Shown here piece by piece: positions 52,855 to 61,054 of a stretch of DNA of 64,000 nucleotides. The stretch's first letter is position 1. Each line of letters starts with the position of its first letter. The DNA comes from Paenibacillus tyrphae (lineage in GTDB: Bacteria > Bacillota > Bacilli > Paenibacillales > NBRC-103111). A program made the position numbers and the translations under genes. The stretch is from positions 62,001 to 126,000 of the forward strand of contig NZ_BSDJ01000001.1 of NCBI RefSeq assembly GCF_027925525.1, written 5' to 3'. Under the pieces are notes generated by a model, which saw nothing but the letters and a program-made list of their open reading frames with translations, was not told where the DNA came from and did no database searches.

Positions 52855-53841
52855 TTGACAAGCTGGCATCAGCGCTTTACTCAAGATTTGTTAAACCAAG
52901 CGGCCCGCGCCTACGGGGTGGCTCCGGAGACGGTGAGCCATGTGGGAGGCTTTGAAAATCTCATATACGGCTTCCGGCGCGATGGCCGGGACCTGATTCT
53001 GCGCGTGACCCACAGCTCGCACCGCTCGCGGGAGCTGATCGAGTCGGAGCTGCACTTCGCGGGCTATCTCGCGGAGGGCGGCGTACGGGCAGCGAGGCCA
53101 GTGCCGTCTTACTCCGGCGGACGGACGGAAACGGTGGAAGCGGAAGACGGCTACTTCACACTCGCCTGTTTCGAGCAAGCGCCGGGCGGTCTCGTCCAGG
53201 CCGGGCATCCGGCTTGGGGTCCCCGCCTCTTCGAAGGCTGGGGCGAAATTACGGGGCGCATGCACAAGCTCGCCCGGTCATACACCGTCCCTGCGGACAT
53301 GACCCGCAGGCCGGACAAAGATATTTTGACCTTGGACCCGGCTTATTTGTCCCATCCTGACATTGCCTTGGCCCATGGCCGGTACGCCGAGGTGGAGGCG
53401 CGCATCAACGCGCTAGAGCCGGAACAGGACGGCTTCGGCTTATGTCACCGGGATTTGCATCACAAAAACTTTTTTGTGCATGGGGAAACGATCACGGCGT
53501 TCGACTTCGACGATTGCGGGTACGACTTTTTCGTGCAGGATATCGCCATGGCCGTTTATTATGCCTCGGTACTGGGGGATTGGGGCCGGCCCGAAGCCGA
53601 CCCGAAGCGCGTGTCCGAATTCGCCAACCGGTTTCTGGACAGCTTTATGAACGGATACCGGCGGGAGCACGAGCTAAGCAGCCACTGGCTGAAGCAGCTG
53701 CCGCTGTTCGTGGAAAGACGCCGCTGCGATATGTGCATGATCTTCCTGCAAAACGCAGTCGCCGAGCCTCCGAGTGCGGCGATCCGCGAGTGGCTTGACC
53801 GGAATGTGGAACAAATTTCTCACGGGAATACCTTATTATGA
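52855..53841 (+). CDS. Aminoglycoside-phosphotransferase-fold kinase
   Basis: A 328-residue protein of the APH/choline kinase/homoserine kinase superfamily. The catalytic loop is LCHRDLHHKNFFV (residue about 222-234, with HxD-x4-N) and the metal-binding Asp is in FDFDDCGYDFF. The N-terminal lobe has HVGGFENLIYGFRRDGRDLI. The start is most likely TTG 52855, with GGAAGGAGAG 6-7 bases upstream; an in-frame start 26 codons earlier lacks a ribosome site. The substrate may be a sugar, amino alcohol or antibiotic and cannot be told. A GC-rich hairpin (53880-53906) follows. Confidence 0.8.
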   Translation: MTSWHQRFTQDLLNQAARAYGVAPETVSHVGGFENLIYGFRRDGRDLILRVTHSSHRSRELIESELHFAGYLAEGGVRAARPVPSYSGGRTETVEAEDGYFTLACFEQAPGGLVQAGHPAWGPRLFEGWGEITGRMHKLARSYTVPADMTRRPDKDILTLDPAYLSHPDIALAHGRYAEVEARINALEPEQDGFGLCHRDLHHKNFFVHGETITAFDFDDCGYDFFVQDIAMAVYYASVLGDWGRPEADPKRVSEFANRFLDSFMNGYRREHELSSHWLKQLPLFVERRRCDMCMIFLQNAVAEPPSAAIREWLDRNVEQISHGNTLL

Positions 53842-53879
53842 CCTATGCAGTTCGTGGAAAATCTAGGTAAATATTTGGT

Positions 53880-53906
53880 GGCCCTTGGCTTCAAGACCAG
53901 GGGCTC
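53880..53906. terminator. Possible terminator between convergent genes
   Basis: GGCCCTTGGC pairs imperfectly with GACCAGGGGCTC around TTCAA. T runs are weak, so this is tentative. Confidence 0.45.
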
Positions 53907-53926
53907 ATTCTTATGATTTTGCCATC

Positions 53927-54925
53927 CTACCATTTCGCTACTTCAACGTCCGCTTTCAGCCACGCTTCCCACTTCGGATCTTCGATCTTAAGAAAACTGA
54001 GCGAAATTCCTTCCATATCAAGCGAAGTCAAATGCGTGCCGATTTTGACGAACCGGACATCCAAGTTTTCCAGTTCACACAAGCGGCGAATGTCATTGGC
54101 AAACGCATACTGTTCGACCAGCGGGGTCGCTCCTAAACCGTTAACCAATATCGCAAAAGGGTCTTGCCTTCTCCAACGGTATACGCTTTTCAGCTTATTG
54201 AACAGCTCGACCGCGAGCTTTTCCGAAGAAGAAAACACCTCTTTGCGGTACCCTTTCTCCCCGTGGATACCGACGCCGTAATACGCTTCGTTTTTTTGCA
54301 GTGTAAACGACGGTTCATCCTTCGTCGGATCGTTCGCCGGCGACAGCGCCACGCCTAGTGTGTGCAGCCTGCCGATCACTTGCTCGCCGAGTTCCTTCAG
54401 TTGCTCCAGCGTGTAGCCTTCCCGCGCGGCCGCCCCCAATATTTTATGGACCAAAACGGTACCGGCGACGCCCCTTCTTCTTTTGTTGTACGTCACGTCA
54501 TCTTCGATCGATACATCGTCGTTAACGATCACATGGTCGACCATTCGCCCTTCTTCTTTCGCCAAAGCTTCCGCCGTCAAAAAATTGCCGACGTCCGCGG
54601 TAAAGTTTTTAACGATGAGCAGCACGCTTCTGCTCCTGTCCACGAGGCGGATCGCCTCCAACACTTGCTCCGGCGTCGGCGGCACGAAAATTTCACCCAC
54701 AACCGCAACGGAAAGCATGCCGTCGCCCACATAGCCGAAATCCGCCGGCTCATGGCCGCTTCCTCCCCCGCTGATGAGCACGACTTGCTGGCCCATGTCC
54801 GCAAGGTCTTGACGGAATATCAAATTATATTTCTCGTTATAGGACACCCGGTCTTTATGCTCAAAATAGAATCCGTGCAGCATATTACGGACGATATTTT
54901 GAACATCGTTGATGATTTTCGTCAT
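53927..54925 (-). CDS. DhaK-like protein, probable DhaQ co-activator
   Basis: A 332-residue paralogue of the dihydroxyacetone-binding subunit DhaK. All three substrate-site residues are visible: His58 in ISGGGSGHEP, Asp111 in NFTADVGNF and the covalent-binding His221 in GVGIHGEKGY. There is no DhaL or DhaM gene beside it. It follows 13 bases after a DhaS-like regulator and is divergent from a complete fused kinase. In Lactococcus lactis, the DhaK paralogue DhaQ is the co-activator that senses dihydroxyacetone for DhaS, and this arrangement fits that role. A plain DhaK subunit of a kinase encoded elsewhere is the alternative. I chose ATG 54925 with GGTGGAG upstream. Confidence 0.8.
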   Translation of the reverse strand: MTKIINDVQNIVRNMLHGFYFEHKDRVSYNEKYNLIFRQDLADMGQQVVLISGGGSGHEPADFGYVGDGMLSVAVVGEIFVPPTPEQVLEAIRLVDRSRSVLLIVKNFTADVGNFLTAEALAKEEGRMVDHVIVNDDVSIEDDVTYNKRRRGVAGTVLVHKILGAAAREGYTLEQLKELGEQVIGRLHTLGVALSPANDPTKDEPSFTLQKNEAYYGVGIHGEKGYRKEVFSSSEKLAVELFNKLKSVYRWRRQDPFAILVNGLGATPLVEQYAFANDIRRLCELENLDVRFVKIGTHLTSLDMEGISLSFLKIEDPKWEAWLKADVEVAKW

Positions 54926-54938
54926 TTGTTTCTCCACC

Positions 54939-55511
54939 TTACTCTGGTTTGTTTCCAGTCTGCTCGAGCAGCAACAGTTGGTTACGGATCATCTCTTTGA
55001 TGAGCGAAGACAACACCGAAGGTTGAATGGAGCAATGGTGTTCAATCCAATCTTTGATCGTCCCGACAAACCCGTGACTGTAAAACGACGCCACCATATT
55101 TTTGTTCGCCTCGGAGATATGGATCGGCTTGTCCGTCAACCGTTCATCGATGATTTTAATATATAAATTTTTCGTATGTTCAAATAAATACTGGTTAAAC
55201 GAATTTTGATCGGTTACTTTAAACGCCCTGCGGTAAAACCGCTGATTCTCGTAAAAATAGTCCATCAACAAGTCGAAAATGTTCTCCCACTTCTCATAAT
55301 CCAAAAAGTCCTCGATGTTTTCCTTCGTTTCTTCTTTGTAAATCCAGCCCAAGAGCTCATACTTGTCCACAAAATGATAGTAAAACGTTTGCCTGCGCAT
55401 CTGGCAAGACTGCATGATATCGCTTACGGAAATTTCGTGGAACGATTGGGTTTCCATCCGTTTTTTTAAGGAACTCGCTATGATCTTTTTGGTAATGAGC
55501 GAATTGGTCAT
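54939..55511 (-). CDS. TetR-family activator, DhaS-like
   Basis: A 190-residue regulator. The HTH is at about 12-55 (FHEISVSDIMQSCQMRRQTF, then YYHFVDKYELLGWIYKEE), as in DhaS, which is an unusual TetR-fold activator of the dihydroxyacetone kinase operon in lactic bacteria. The C-terminal domain has WIEHHCSIQPSVLSSLIKEM. It precedes the DhaQ-like gene by 13 bases and is divergent from the fused DhaK-DhaL gene. It should act on the 175-base space between. Confidence 0.85.
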   Translation of the reverse strand: MTNSLITKKIIASSLKKRMETQSFHEISVSDIMQSCQMRRQTFYYHFVDKYELLGWIYKEETKENIEDFLDYEKWENIFDLLMDYFYENQRFYRRAFKVTDQNSFNQYLFEHTKNLYIKIIDERLTDKPIHISEANKNMVASFYSHGFVGTIKDWIEHHCSIQPSVLSSLIKEMIRNQLLLLEQTGNKPE

Positions 55512-55612
55512 GATCATCTTCCCAGCCCTAGGTTTACTGTTAATCTTAACAAAATCATCATGATTATTGAAGCAAGCGTTGTTTGACAGTTTGCCGTTTT
55601 TGTCCGTTTACG

Positions 55613-55626
55613 ATAAAACGTTTTCA
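55613..55626 (-). promoter_or_regulatory. Weak cre-like site before the dihydroxyacetone kinase
   Basis: The minus strand reads TGAAAACGTTTTAT, with an AAAACGTTTT palindrome, matching TGWAANCGNTNWCA except in the last two bases. It lies 61 bases upstream of the kinase start. A TTGACA (55583-55588) lies just upstream, but no -10 box with good spacing was found. Confidence 0.35.
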
Positions 55627-55686
55627 TTCTATCATAGGGATTAATCAAACGATTTGGAATTTATGGATCGCGGGAGGTAGGGCAAA

Positions 55687-57444
55687 GTGAAAAAGATCAT
55701 GAACAAACCGGAGACGCTCGTCGCGGAAATGTGCAACGGACTCGTCATGGCCCATCCGGAGCTGGAGTTTATCAAGAAATATAAGGTGATCAAGAAAAAA
55801 GAAATTAACGAAAACAAAGTCACCTTGATCAGCGGCGGCGGCAGCGGGCACGAACCGGCTCACGCCGGATTTGTCGGCAAAGGGATGCTGGATGCGGCCG
55901 TATGCGGCGATGTGTTTGCATCTCCGTCCCAAATTCAGGTGTACCAAGCCATTAAAGCGACAGCGAGCCAAAAAGGGACGCTACTGATTATCAAAAACTA
56001 CAGCGGCGACGTCATGAACTTCAAAAACGCCGCTCAACTGGCCGCAGAAGACGGCATCCAAGTCGAATATGTGCGCGTCGACGACGACATTGCCGTTGAA
56101 GACAGCTTGTACACGGTCGGACGCCGCGGCGTTGCCGGAACGGTGCTCGTCCATAAAATTGCCGGAGCTGCTGCGAAAGAAGGCCGCGATTTAATGCAAG
56201 TGAAAGCGGTCGCGGAGAAAGCGGCGCATCACGTGCGCAGCATTGGCGTGGCGCTCACTTCATGCACCGTTCCTGCACACGGGTCGCCGACGTTCAAACT
56301 CGGTGAAGATGAAATGGAATACGGCGTGGGCATTCATGGCGAACCGGGCCAGCGGCGGGAAAAAATCGTCAGTGCGGACGAACTGGCGAAGCGGATGACG
56401 ACCGAGCTGTTAAAAGATTTGGGCATCCGAGACGGGGCCAACGCGGAAGTTGCCGTGCTCGTCAACGGCTTCGGTGCGACCCCATTGCAGGAGTTGTACT
56501 TGTTTAACAACGCGGCGGTTCGCGAGCTCGCAGGCCGGAACATCCGGATTTGCCGCACGTTTGTCGGCAACTATATGACGAGCATCGATATGGCGGGCAT
56601 TTCGCTGACGGTCTTGAAGCTCGATGACGAACTGAAAACGCTCTTATCGAAAGAATGTCATGCGCCTGCATTCCGGGTAGACGGTCCGGTACCGCAAGTC
56701 GAGTATGCGGACATCGCGGAAGCCGACGACGATCGATCGGTTTCCTTCAAAACGGAAACGCCGGAACATTACGCGGCGGTTCAAGGCGGCGTGCTGACGC
56801 TTCACAACATGATCTACATCGTCGATAAAATGAGCGAAATCATTATCGATAATGAAGTTCCGTTCTGCGAACTCGACTCGCACGCGGGGGACGGCGATTT
56901 CGGGATGAGCGTCTCCAAAGGATTCAAGCAGCTAAAGCGGGAATGGAGCGCGATTTTGGCCCAAGAGCCTTTAACGATCGGTTCTTTCCTGGACGCGTGC
57001 TCGATGGTCATTATGGAATATTGCGGCGGCGCTTCCGGACCGATTTGGGGCTCGGCGTTCCGCGCTGCCGGCAAAGCGGCGGCAGATAAAGCGGCACTGA
57101 CTGTTGCGGAATATGCGGAAATGCTGCAAGCCGCAGTCAAAGGCATTCAGGCAACTGGGGAGCGTTCCTTCGGCAGAGGCGCCGTCGTTGGCGACAAAAC
57201 GCTGATTGACGCGCTGGTACCATTCACAGATACATTCACAGCAAGCGCTGCAGCAGGCGACGACTTTAAAATCGCTTTTGAAAAGGCGGCGCAAGCTGCG
57301 GTGAAAGGCGCCGAAAAAACGAAACAAATCGTCGCCCGAATGGGGCGGGCCGGCACTGTCGGCGAACGCAGCCTGGGCTATCCGGATGCAGGCGCCTACG
57401 CGCTTGGCGTCATCTTTACGGAAATCACCCGCAACTTGAAATAA
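55687..57444 (+). CDS. Fused ATP-dependent dihydroxyacetone kinase (DhaK-DhaL)
   Basis: A 585-residue single-chain kinase that phosphorylates dihydroxyacetone (glycerone) to DHAP. The DhaK part (1-330) has ISGGGSGHEPAHAGFVG, KNYSGDVMNF and the covalent-binding His in GVGIHGEPGQ. The DhaL part (about 375-585) has the magnesium/ATP motifs DSHAGDGDFGMSVSKG, GGASGPIWGSAF and GRGAVVGDKTLIDAL. No PTS protein DhaM is encoded here, so ATP is the likely donor. The GTG at 55687 has GGGAGG 9 bases upstream; ATG 55699 is an alternative. It is divergent from the DhaS and DhaQ-like genes that probably control it. Confidence 0.9.
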   Translation: MKKIMNKPETLVAEMCNGLVMAHPELEFIKKYKVIKKKEINENKVTLISGGGSGHEPAHAGFVGKGMLDAAVCGDVFASPSQIQVYQAIKATASQKGTLLIIKNYSGDVMNFKNAAQLAAEDGIQVEYVRVDDDIAVEDSLYTVGRRGVAGTVLVHKIAGAAAKEGRDLMQVKAVAEKAAHHVRSIGVALTSCTVPAHGSPTFKLGEDEMEYGVGIHGEPGQRREKIVSADELAKRMTTELLKDLGIRDGANAEVAVLVNGFGATPLQELYLFNNAAVRELAGRNIRICRTFVGNYMTSIDMAGISLTVLKLDDELKTLLSKECHAPAFRVDGPVPQVEYADIAEADDDRSVSFKTETPEHYAAVQGGVLTLHNMIYIVDKMSEIIIDNEVPFCELDSHAGDGDFGMSVSKGFKQLKREWSAILAQEPLTIGSFLDACSMVIMEYCGGASGPIWGSAFRAAGKAAADKAALTVAEYAEMLQAAVKGIQATGERSFGRGAVVGDKTLIDALVPFTDTFTASAAAGDDFKIAFEKAAQAAVKGAEKTKQIVARMGRAGTVGERSLGYPDAGAYALGVIFTEITRNLK

Positions 57445-57488
57445 TCCCGGGAATAGCGGCCGGATAAGGACATTATTTATTGTATAAA

Positions 57489-57528
57489 ATCAGCAAAAAA
57501 CCGCCGTAAACAGCGGTTTTTTGCTGAT
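57489..57528. terminator. Strong bidirectional terminator
   Basis: ATCAGCAAAAAACCGC (57489-57504) and GCGGTTTTTTGCTGAT (57513-57528) are perfect 16-base inverted arms. They end the dihydroxyacetone kinase and the convergent adenylyltransferase remnant. Confidence 0.9.
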
Positions 57529-57555
57529 ATCCCTTTTTATGTCCGAAATCCTGCA

Positions 57556-57834
57556 TTACCCGTCCAAAGACTGCGCATCCCGGGGCAGGCGTCTGACTTT
57601 TTCCACATACTTCGTTACATTGCGTTCCTCGTCCGCCGGATAGTCGTAGCTTCGGTCCGAATTGTAGGGATGGTCCCCCAGATTCGTCATATAAAAGTCA
57701 ATATCGTAATCCTGCATAAAATCGACCGGGGCGTTAGGATTGACCCGCGAACCGTTCATGACGACGCATCGAATGCGCTCGTCCCCTTCGGCAAGCTGCA
57801 GGAGCTGCGCCAGTACCTCTTGTTCGTTTCTCAT
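57556..57834 (-). pseudogene. Internally deleted aminoglycoside 6-adenylyltransferase
   Basis: A 92-residue open frame. The first 52 residues match the start of ANT(6)/AadK enzymes: LLQLAEGDERIRCVVMNGSR, then NPNAPVDFMQDYDIDFYMT, including the GSR and DYD nucleotidyltransferase motifs. From about residue 55 it changes to YDYPADEERNVTKYVEKVRR followed by LPRDA, which looks like the C-terminal end of the same family. Full-length enzymes have about 285 residues, so about 190 central residues appear to be missing without loss of frame. GGAGG lies upstream of the ATG. It is unlikely to confer resistance. Confidence 0.65.
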
Positions 57835-58136
57835 CGTTTAACCAACCTCCGCATTCTAATAGATGATAACGCCGTTCAAAATGTCGGCAGGAGGCGGTCC
57901 GCGTGCAAGATAAGAAACGAAGTGCACGTGAACATACGGTTAGAGCTTATCGAGCAGCTTCTTCCTATTATGCCTCTCCTTCCAAGTAAATTTCTGTAAG
58001 TCTTTTGTATATGCTCAGCTTCCTTGGGGCAAATTTCCCCAACGGGAGATCTCTTACGGCCCGGCGCTTCCTCCAACAGCGGACTATCCATTGAACTATC
58101 GTACTCCGCTAGTTTAGAGCAAATCATTCCATTTTA
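57835..58136. other. Unassigned interval with hairpins
   Basis: No convincing gene. On the minus strand, AGCGGA/TCCGCT (about 58074-58116) and TTGGGG/CCCCAA (about 58024-58044) stems bracket a GAGATCTC palindrome. A short open frame (57876-58127) has no ribosome site and no recognisable family. It could be a leader RNA, a decayed gene or nothing. Confidence 0.35.
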
Positions 58137-58787
58137 TCATTGAAGAATAATGTTTAAAGCGGGACGCACGCCATCACGGGCGAGACTGACATCCGCATAG
58201 CTGCGAATACTACAGCTTGGACCGACGAAAAACGCACGCGAAGGCTTGTTTCCTTGTGTTCGCAGCCACCACCAGGAACAGCCAACTTCTTCGCCATTTT
58301 TGATGATATAGTTATCTTTATTCGTTTTATCATATACATATAAGCTGCATCCATCGGTTTTTTTCGTTTTGGCAAAGTCCGTTCCAACGGCGCGCCGTAA
58401 ATCCTTGCCGTGTATATCAGATAAATCCTTTATCTCGGTAACGCTAAGCAAAAAAACCTTGTCCTCCGTATCCGGGCTGCCTTCTCCGTTGTCCGTGCGA
58501 CATGTCGTCTTAATAAATCGCTTTTCGGCAGCATGGAATGCGGTGTTATAGAATTCATTGTTCAGCCACTCGCGCAAATCACAGTCACGCCACGTAATAT
58601 CCACGCACTCGCCGTGATACCGTCTGCAGTCCAAAATGTATTCGCTCAAAATGAATAGCTCTCTACCTGAATTTCGCAGCACCCGCCACTTTATCGGCGT
58701 TCTGTCTCCGCCGTCCGCCATCTGCGGATAAGTTCCGAAAGTAATGATTTCGCCGAGCGGCGTGGAAGCAAGATTACCACTTTCCAA
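58137..58787 (-). CDS. DUF6273 domain protein
   Basis: A 216-residue protein matching the DUF6273 fold: TFGTYPQMADGGDRTPIKWR at the start, ILSEYILDCRRYHGECVDIT, then WRDCDLREWLNNEFYNTAF and the C-terminal WWWLRTQGNKPSRAFFVGPS and DGVRPALNI. The fold is related to formylglycine-generating-type lectin domains often found in surface or phage proteins. The start is a TTG (58787) with AAAGGAGGA 8 bases upstream. No signal peptide is seen. Function unknown. Confidence 0.82.
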   Translation of the reverse strand: MESGNLASTPLGEIITFGTYPQMADGGDRTPIKWRVLRNSGRELFILSEYILDCRRYHGECVDITWRDCDLREWLNNEFYNTAFHAAEKRFIKTTCRTDNGEGSPDTEDKVFLLSVTEIKDLSDIHGKDLRRAVGTDFAKTKKTDGCSLYVYDKTNKDNYIIKNGEEVGCSWWWLRTQGNKPSRAFFVGPSCSIRSYADVSLARDGVRPALNIILQ

Positions 58788-59115
58788 TAAAATGTCCTCC
58801 TTTCCGTTTCTAGTTTAATTGTATAACATTTATGCAAATGCCAAGGTAAATCCGACATACCCCTGGTTTAACGCAATATCAATTCAAAAAAGTTTATAAT
58901 ACGTACTTTAATGTTTTACTCTAAATAAAGATAACAATTGGAGAAGTATGCGCTGCCAGGAACAAGACGCCGTCGTTGCCTTCTTTGTCAGGTATCCTTT
59001 GCGAATTGCCGGGGGATTTTTTATTTGGTTTGGAGCACAGCGGAGCGTTTTGACGGAGGGGAGGCAGCCTCCACTTGTTCGCTATTGAATCGATGGGAGG
59101 ACGTTTTTCACCCTT
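58788..59115. other. Intergenic interval with one possible small ORF
   Basis: Mostly AT-rich to the left. A plus-strand TATAAT near 58893 and GGAGAAG (58940-58946) precede a 46-codon frame from ATG 58948 to 59088. The spacing is too short and no family is recognised, so it is not called as a gene. Confidence 0.4.
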
Positions 59116-59823
59116 TCACTGCCCGGTTGTCTGCGCCCGCCAATATTGACGCGTCTCTTCGTCCTTGACGACGAAGCCGAGCTTGCTTACCTCGCGGCGC
59201 AGTTCTTTGGCTTCGCCCCTTTCCTTCTTCTGAAGCGCAACTTCGCGCGCCTTCAACAGCGCGTTGACCGCAGGCGGCAAATCAGGGGTATCGAGTACCC
59301 AGCGGCGGAACTGATCCTGGTACGGGTCGCCGCCCGGCGACCAAGGATACCCGTGCTCCGTCAAAGCGCCGGCGATACGCTCGCTCGCCCAATCATAGGT
59401 CTCGCGGGCATGTTCCTCGCCGTTATTTCCAAGGATTACAAGCTGCTTGCCGTCAAGAAAGACGCTGCCGATCGTTTCTCGCATGAACTTTTGGACGGTT
59501 CCGTCTTTTTCCAACCGGATCGTTTCACCGGAGACGACCACATGCAGCGTATCTTTGATCACTTCCTCGGCGAACCAAAGGCCGGCGAGCAGACCAAGAA
59601 CCGAAGTGACGATGGTCACCCACACCCCGGAGAAAGCCGTGATTAGCTTAAGCGGCCCTTGAAACGGTACCCAAGGCAAGGTCAAAGCCCACTTGGCGAT
59701 CAGCGGAATGAAATACCCGAGTGCAATACCGAGGGCGGAGCAGCCCACAAAGAGCAGAATACGGACAGCGGAGGAAAAGCCGACTGCGGTCGGTTTTTGG
59801 TACGATGACCGAGAAATGTTCAT
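59116..59823 (-). CDS. YqeB-like membrane protein
   Basis: A 235-residue protein with two N-terminal membrane segments (about 18-42 and 60-85; LLFVGCSALGIALGYFIPLI and VTIVTSVLGLLAGLWFAEEV) and a cytoplasmic C-terminal domain with a Trp- and Glu-rich helix region. The order, and the LPWVPFQGPLKLI segment between the helices, matches YqeB-like proteins of Bacillus and actinobacteria. AGGAGGT lies upstream of the start. A TetR-type operator (59882-59903) is about 60 bases upstream, suggesting control by an unlinked repressor. Function unknown. Confidence 0.72.
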   Translation of the reverse strand: MNISRSSYQKPTAVGFSSAVRILLFVGCSALGIALGYFIPLIAKWALTLPWVPFQGPLKLITAFSGVWVTIVTSVLGLLAGLWFAEEVIKDTLHVVVSGETIRLEKDGTVQKFMRETIGSVFLDGKQLVILGNNGEEHARETYDWASERIAGALTEHGYPWSPGGDPYQDQFRRWVLDTPDLPPAVNALLKAREVALQKKERGEAKELRREVSKLGFVVKDEETRQYWRAQTTGQ

Positions 59824-59881
59824 AAGCTAAGACCTCCTGACTTGTTCCGGAGATGGCAGTTTGATACAAACACTGCACCCC

Positions 59882-59903
59882 TTACTTACCTATCGGTAAG
59901 TAA
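59882..59903. promoter_or_regulatory. TetR-type operator upstream of the YqeB-like gene
   Basis: TTACTTACC-TATC-GGTAAGTAA is a perfect 9-base inverted repeat with a 4-base centre. This is a common operator form for TetR-family repressors. No such repressor gene is adjacent. Confidence 0.75.
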
Positions 59904-59986
59904 ATAATATCACAAAAACCAACATTTGAAAATAATGGATGCGCAGTCCCTTCAAACCTTCCCGGCATTTCCAAAATGACCTTCCA

Positions 59987-60029
59987 TTGCAAAAAGACCG
60001 CACTTCACAGGGAAGGCGATCTTTTGCAA
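59987..60029 (-). terminator. Terminator of the biosynthetic operon
   Basis: TTGCAAAAAGACCG (59987-60000) pairs with the CGATCTTTTGCAA arm (60017-60029). On the minus strand it ends in TTTTTGC. It lies 24 bases after the last ketosynthase-like stop. Confidence 0.75.
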
Positions 60030-60052
60030 TATTGCGTATTCAACTTGGGAGG

Positions 60053-61054
60053 TTAGCCGCCTGCGCTGCGCAGCGTCAGCAGCCCGATGCCGTAGTCGGC
60101 GCTGGCAAACAGGAGCAGGACCGACTGTCCCTCCCGAAGCTGGCCTTTCGATACCGCTTCCTGCAAAGTGAGGAACGGATCGCTGCCCAAAAAATTTATT
60201 GCTTTCCTCGTTTGCCTTACATAGACAGGAATCCCGCAGCGTTCCCCGGCCTCGCCGACAGCCGTCACGAAAGAATCGGACACGTTCTGAATCACCAGCC
60301 GATCGGGTACGTTCCCCGCCGCCTCCAGCTCCCGCAGCGCTTGCTCCGCATGCCGGGCGAGCGCCAGCGTCGTCCGCTCGTAATCGGCCGTCGTCCACGC
60401 ATGCATCGGGCCCTCGGGAAAGAGAGGCTCGATGCGGTTATCCACTACCTCGTAATCGCCGGCTTGGGCGTTTACTGTACAGAACACCGCCGCATCGCCT
60501 TTGATCGAGCCTGTCCAGGACGAACGGCTGAACGGATAATCCGTTCGATCCGCAATGCAGAGCAAGCCGTCCGCCCCTTCCCCATGCTCCAGCATACGCC
60601 TGCTCCAGTGAAGCGCCCTAAGGCAAGCCAGGCTTCCCGACTGTCCAAGCGTGAGAGGCAGCACCTGGCGCTGACCCAACGCGCTGGCGAGCATCATGCC
60701 CGGCGCGATGGTCAGCGGACGCTGCACGGTCTCGTGGCAGTAGCAGATCAGATCGAACTTCCGGTCCGCCCCGAAGCGGCGGTTCCCTTCCTCGCGCACG
60801 TATTCGACGGGATGCTTATCGAACACCGGAATCCGGATCGCGGGAAGCGAAGAAGCTGACGGCCCCAGCTCCATGGGCGGCCATGATGAAGACATGCCGG
60901 CATGCTCGAACAACCATTTGGGCGGACTGTCCTCCCACGGCTGTCCGGCATGCTTACAGTAGGCCTCCCAAGAGCGTTCCGCTGCGGGTACGATGCACCG
61001 AAGCCCGCCGATACACAGCTTCTTGGTGCCGCCTGCAAGATTATGAGCGCTCAT
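60053..61054 (-). CDS. KAS III-like protein lacking the active-site Cys (KS-beta-like)
   Basis: A 333-residue thiolase-fold protein. The nucleophile elbow reads TLGQSGSLACLRALHWS, so Gln138 stands where FabH-type enzymes have Cys (compare ACSGFLYAL). The His position (HQAN or HNVN in relatives) reads VIQNVSDSF, and the third motif reads AINFLGSDPFLTL. The GDAAV motif of the fold is kept in SIKGDAAVFCTV. Loss of Cys to Gln is the hallmark of chain-length factors and decarboxylating ketosynthases, so a structural or decarboxylating partner is likely. It overlaps the Cys-containing paralogue by 14 bases, which predicts equal translation and a heterodimer. It is the last gene before the terminator. 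Confidence 0.82.
   Translation of the reverse strand: MSAHNLAGGTKKLCIGGLRCIVPAAERSWEAYCKHAGQPWEDSPPKWLFEHAGMSSSWPPMELGPSASSLPAIRIPVFDKHPVEYVREEGNRRFGADRKFDLICYCHETVQRPLTIAPGMMLASALGQRQVLPLTLGQSGSLACLRALHWSRRMLEHGEGADGLLCIADRTDYPFSRSSWTGSIKGDAAVFCTVNAQAGDYEVVDNRIEPLFPEGPMHAWTTADYERTTLALARHAEQALRELEAAGNVPDRLVIQNVSDSFVTAVGEAGERCGIPVYVRQTRKAINFLGSDPFLTLQEAVSKGQLREGQSVLLLFASADYGIGLLTLRSAGG

Noticed and set aside
58060-58125. tRNA-like stretch (TTCAATGGATAG resembles a D arm)
   Set aside because: No anticodon arm, T arm or acceptor stem can be formed around it.
58948-59088. Possible 46-codon plus-strand gene
   Set aside because: The ribosome-site spacing is too short and the sequence has no recognised relative.
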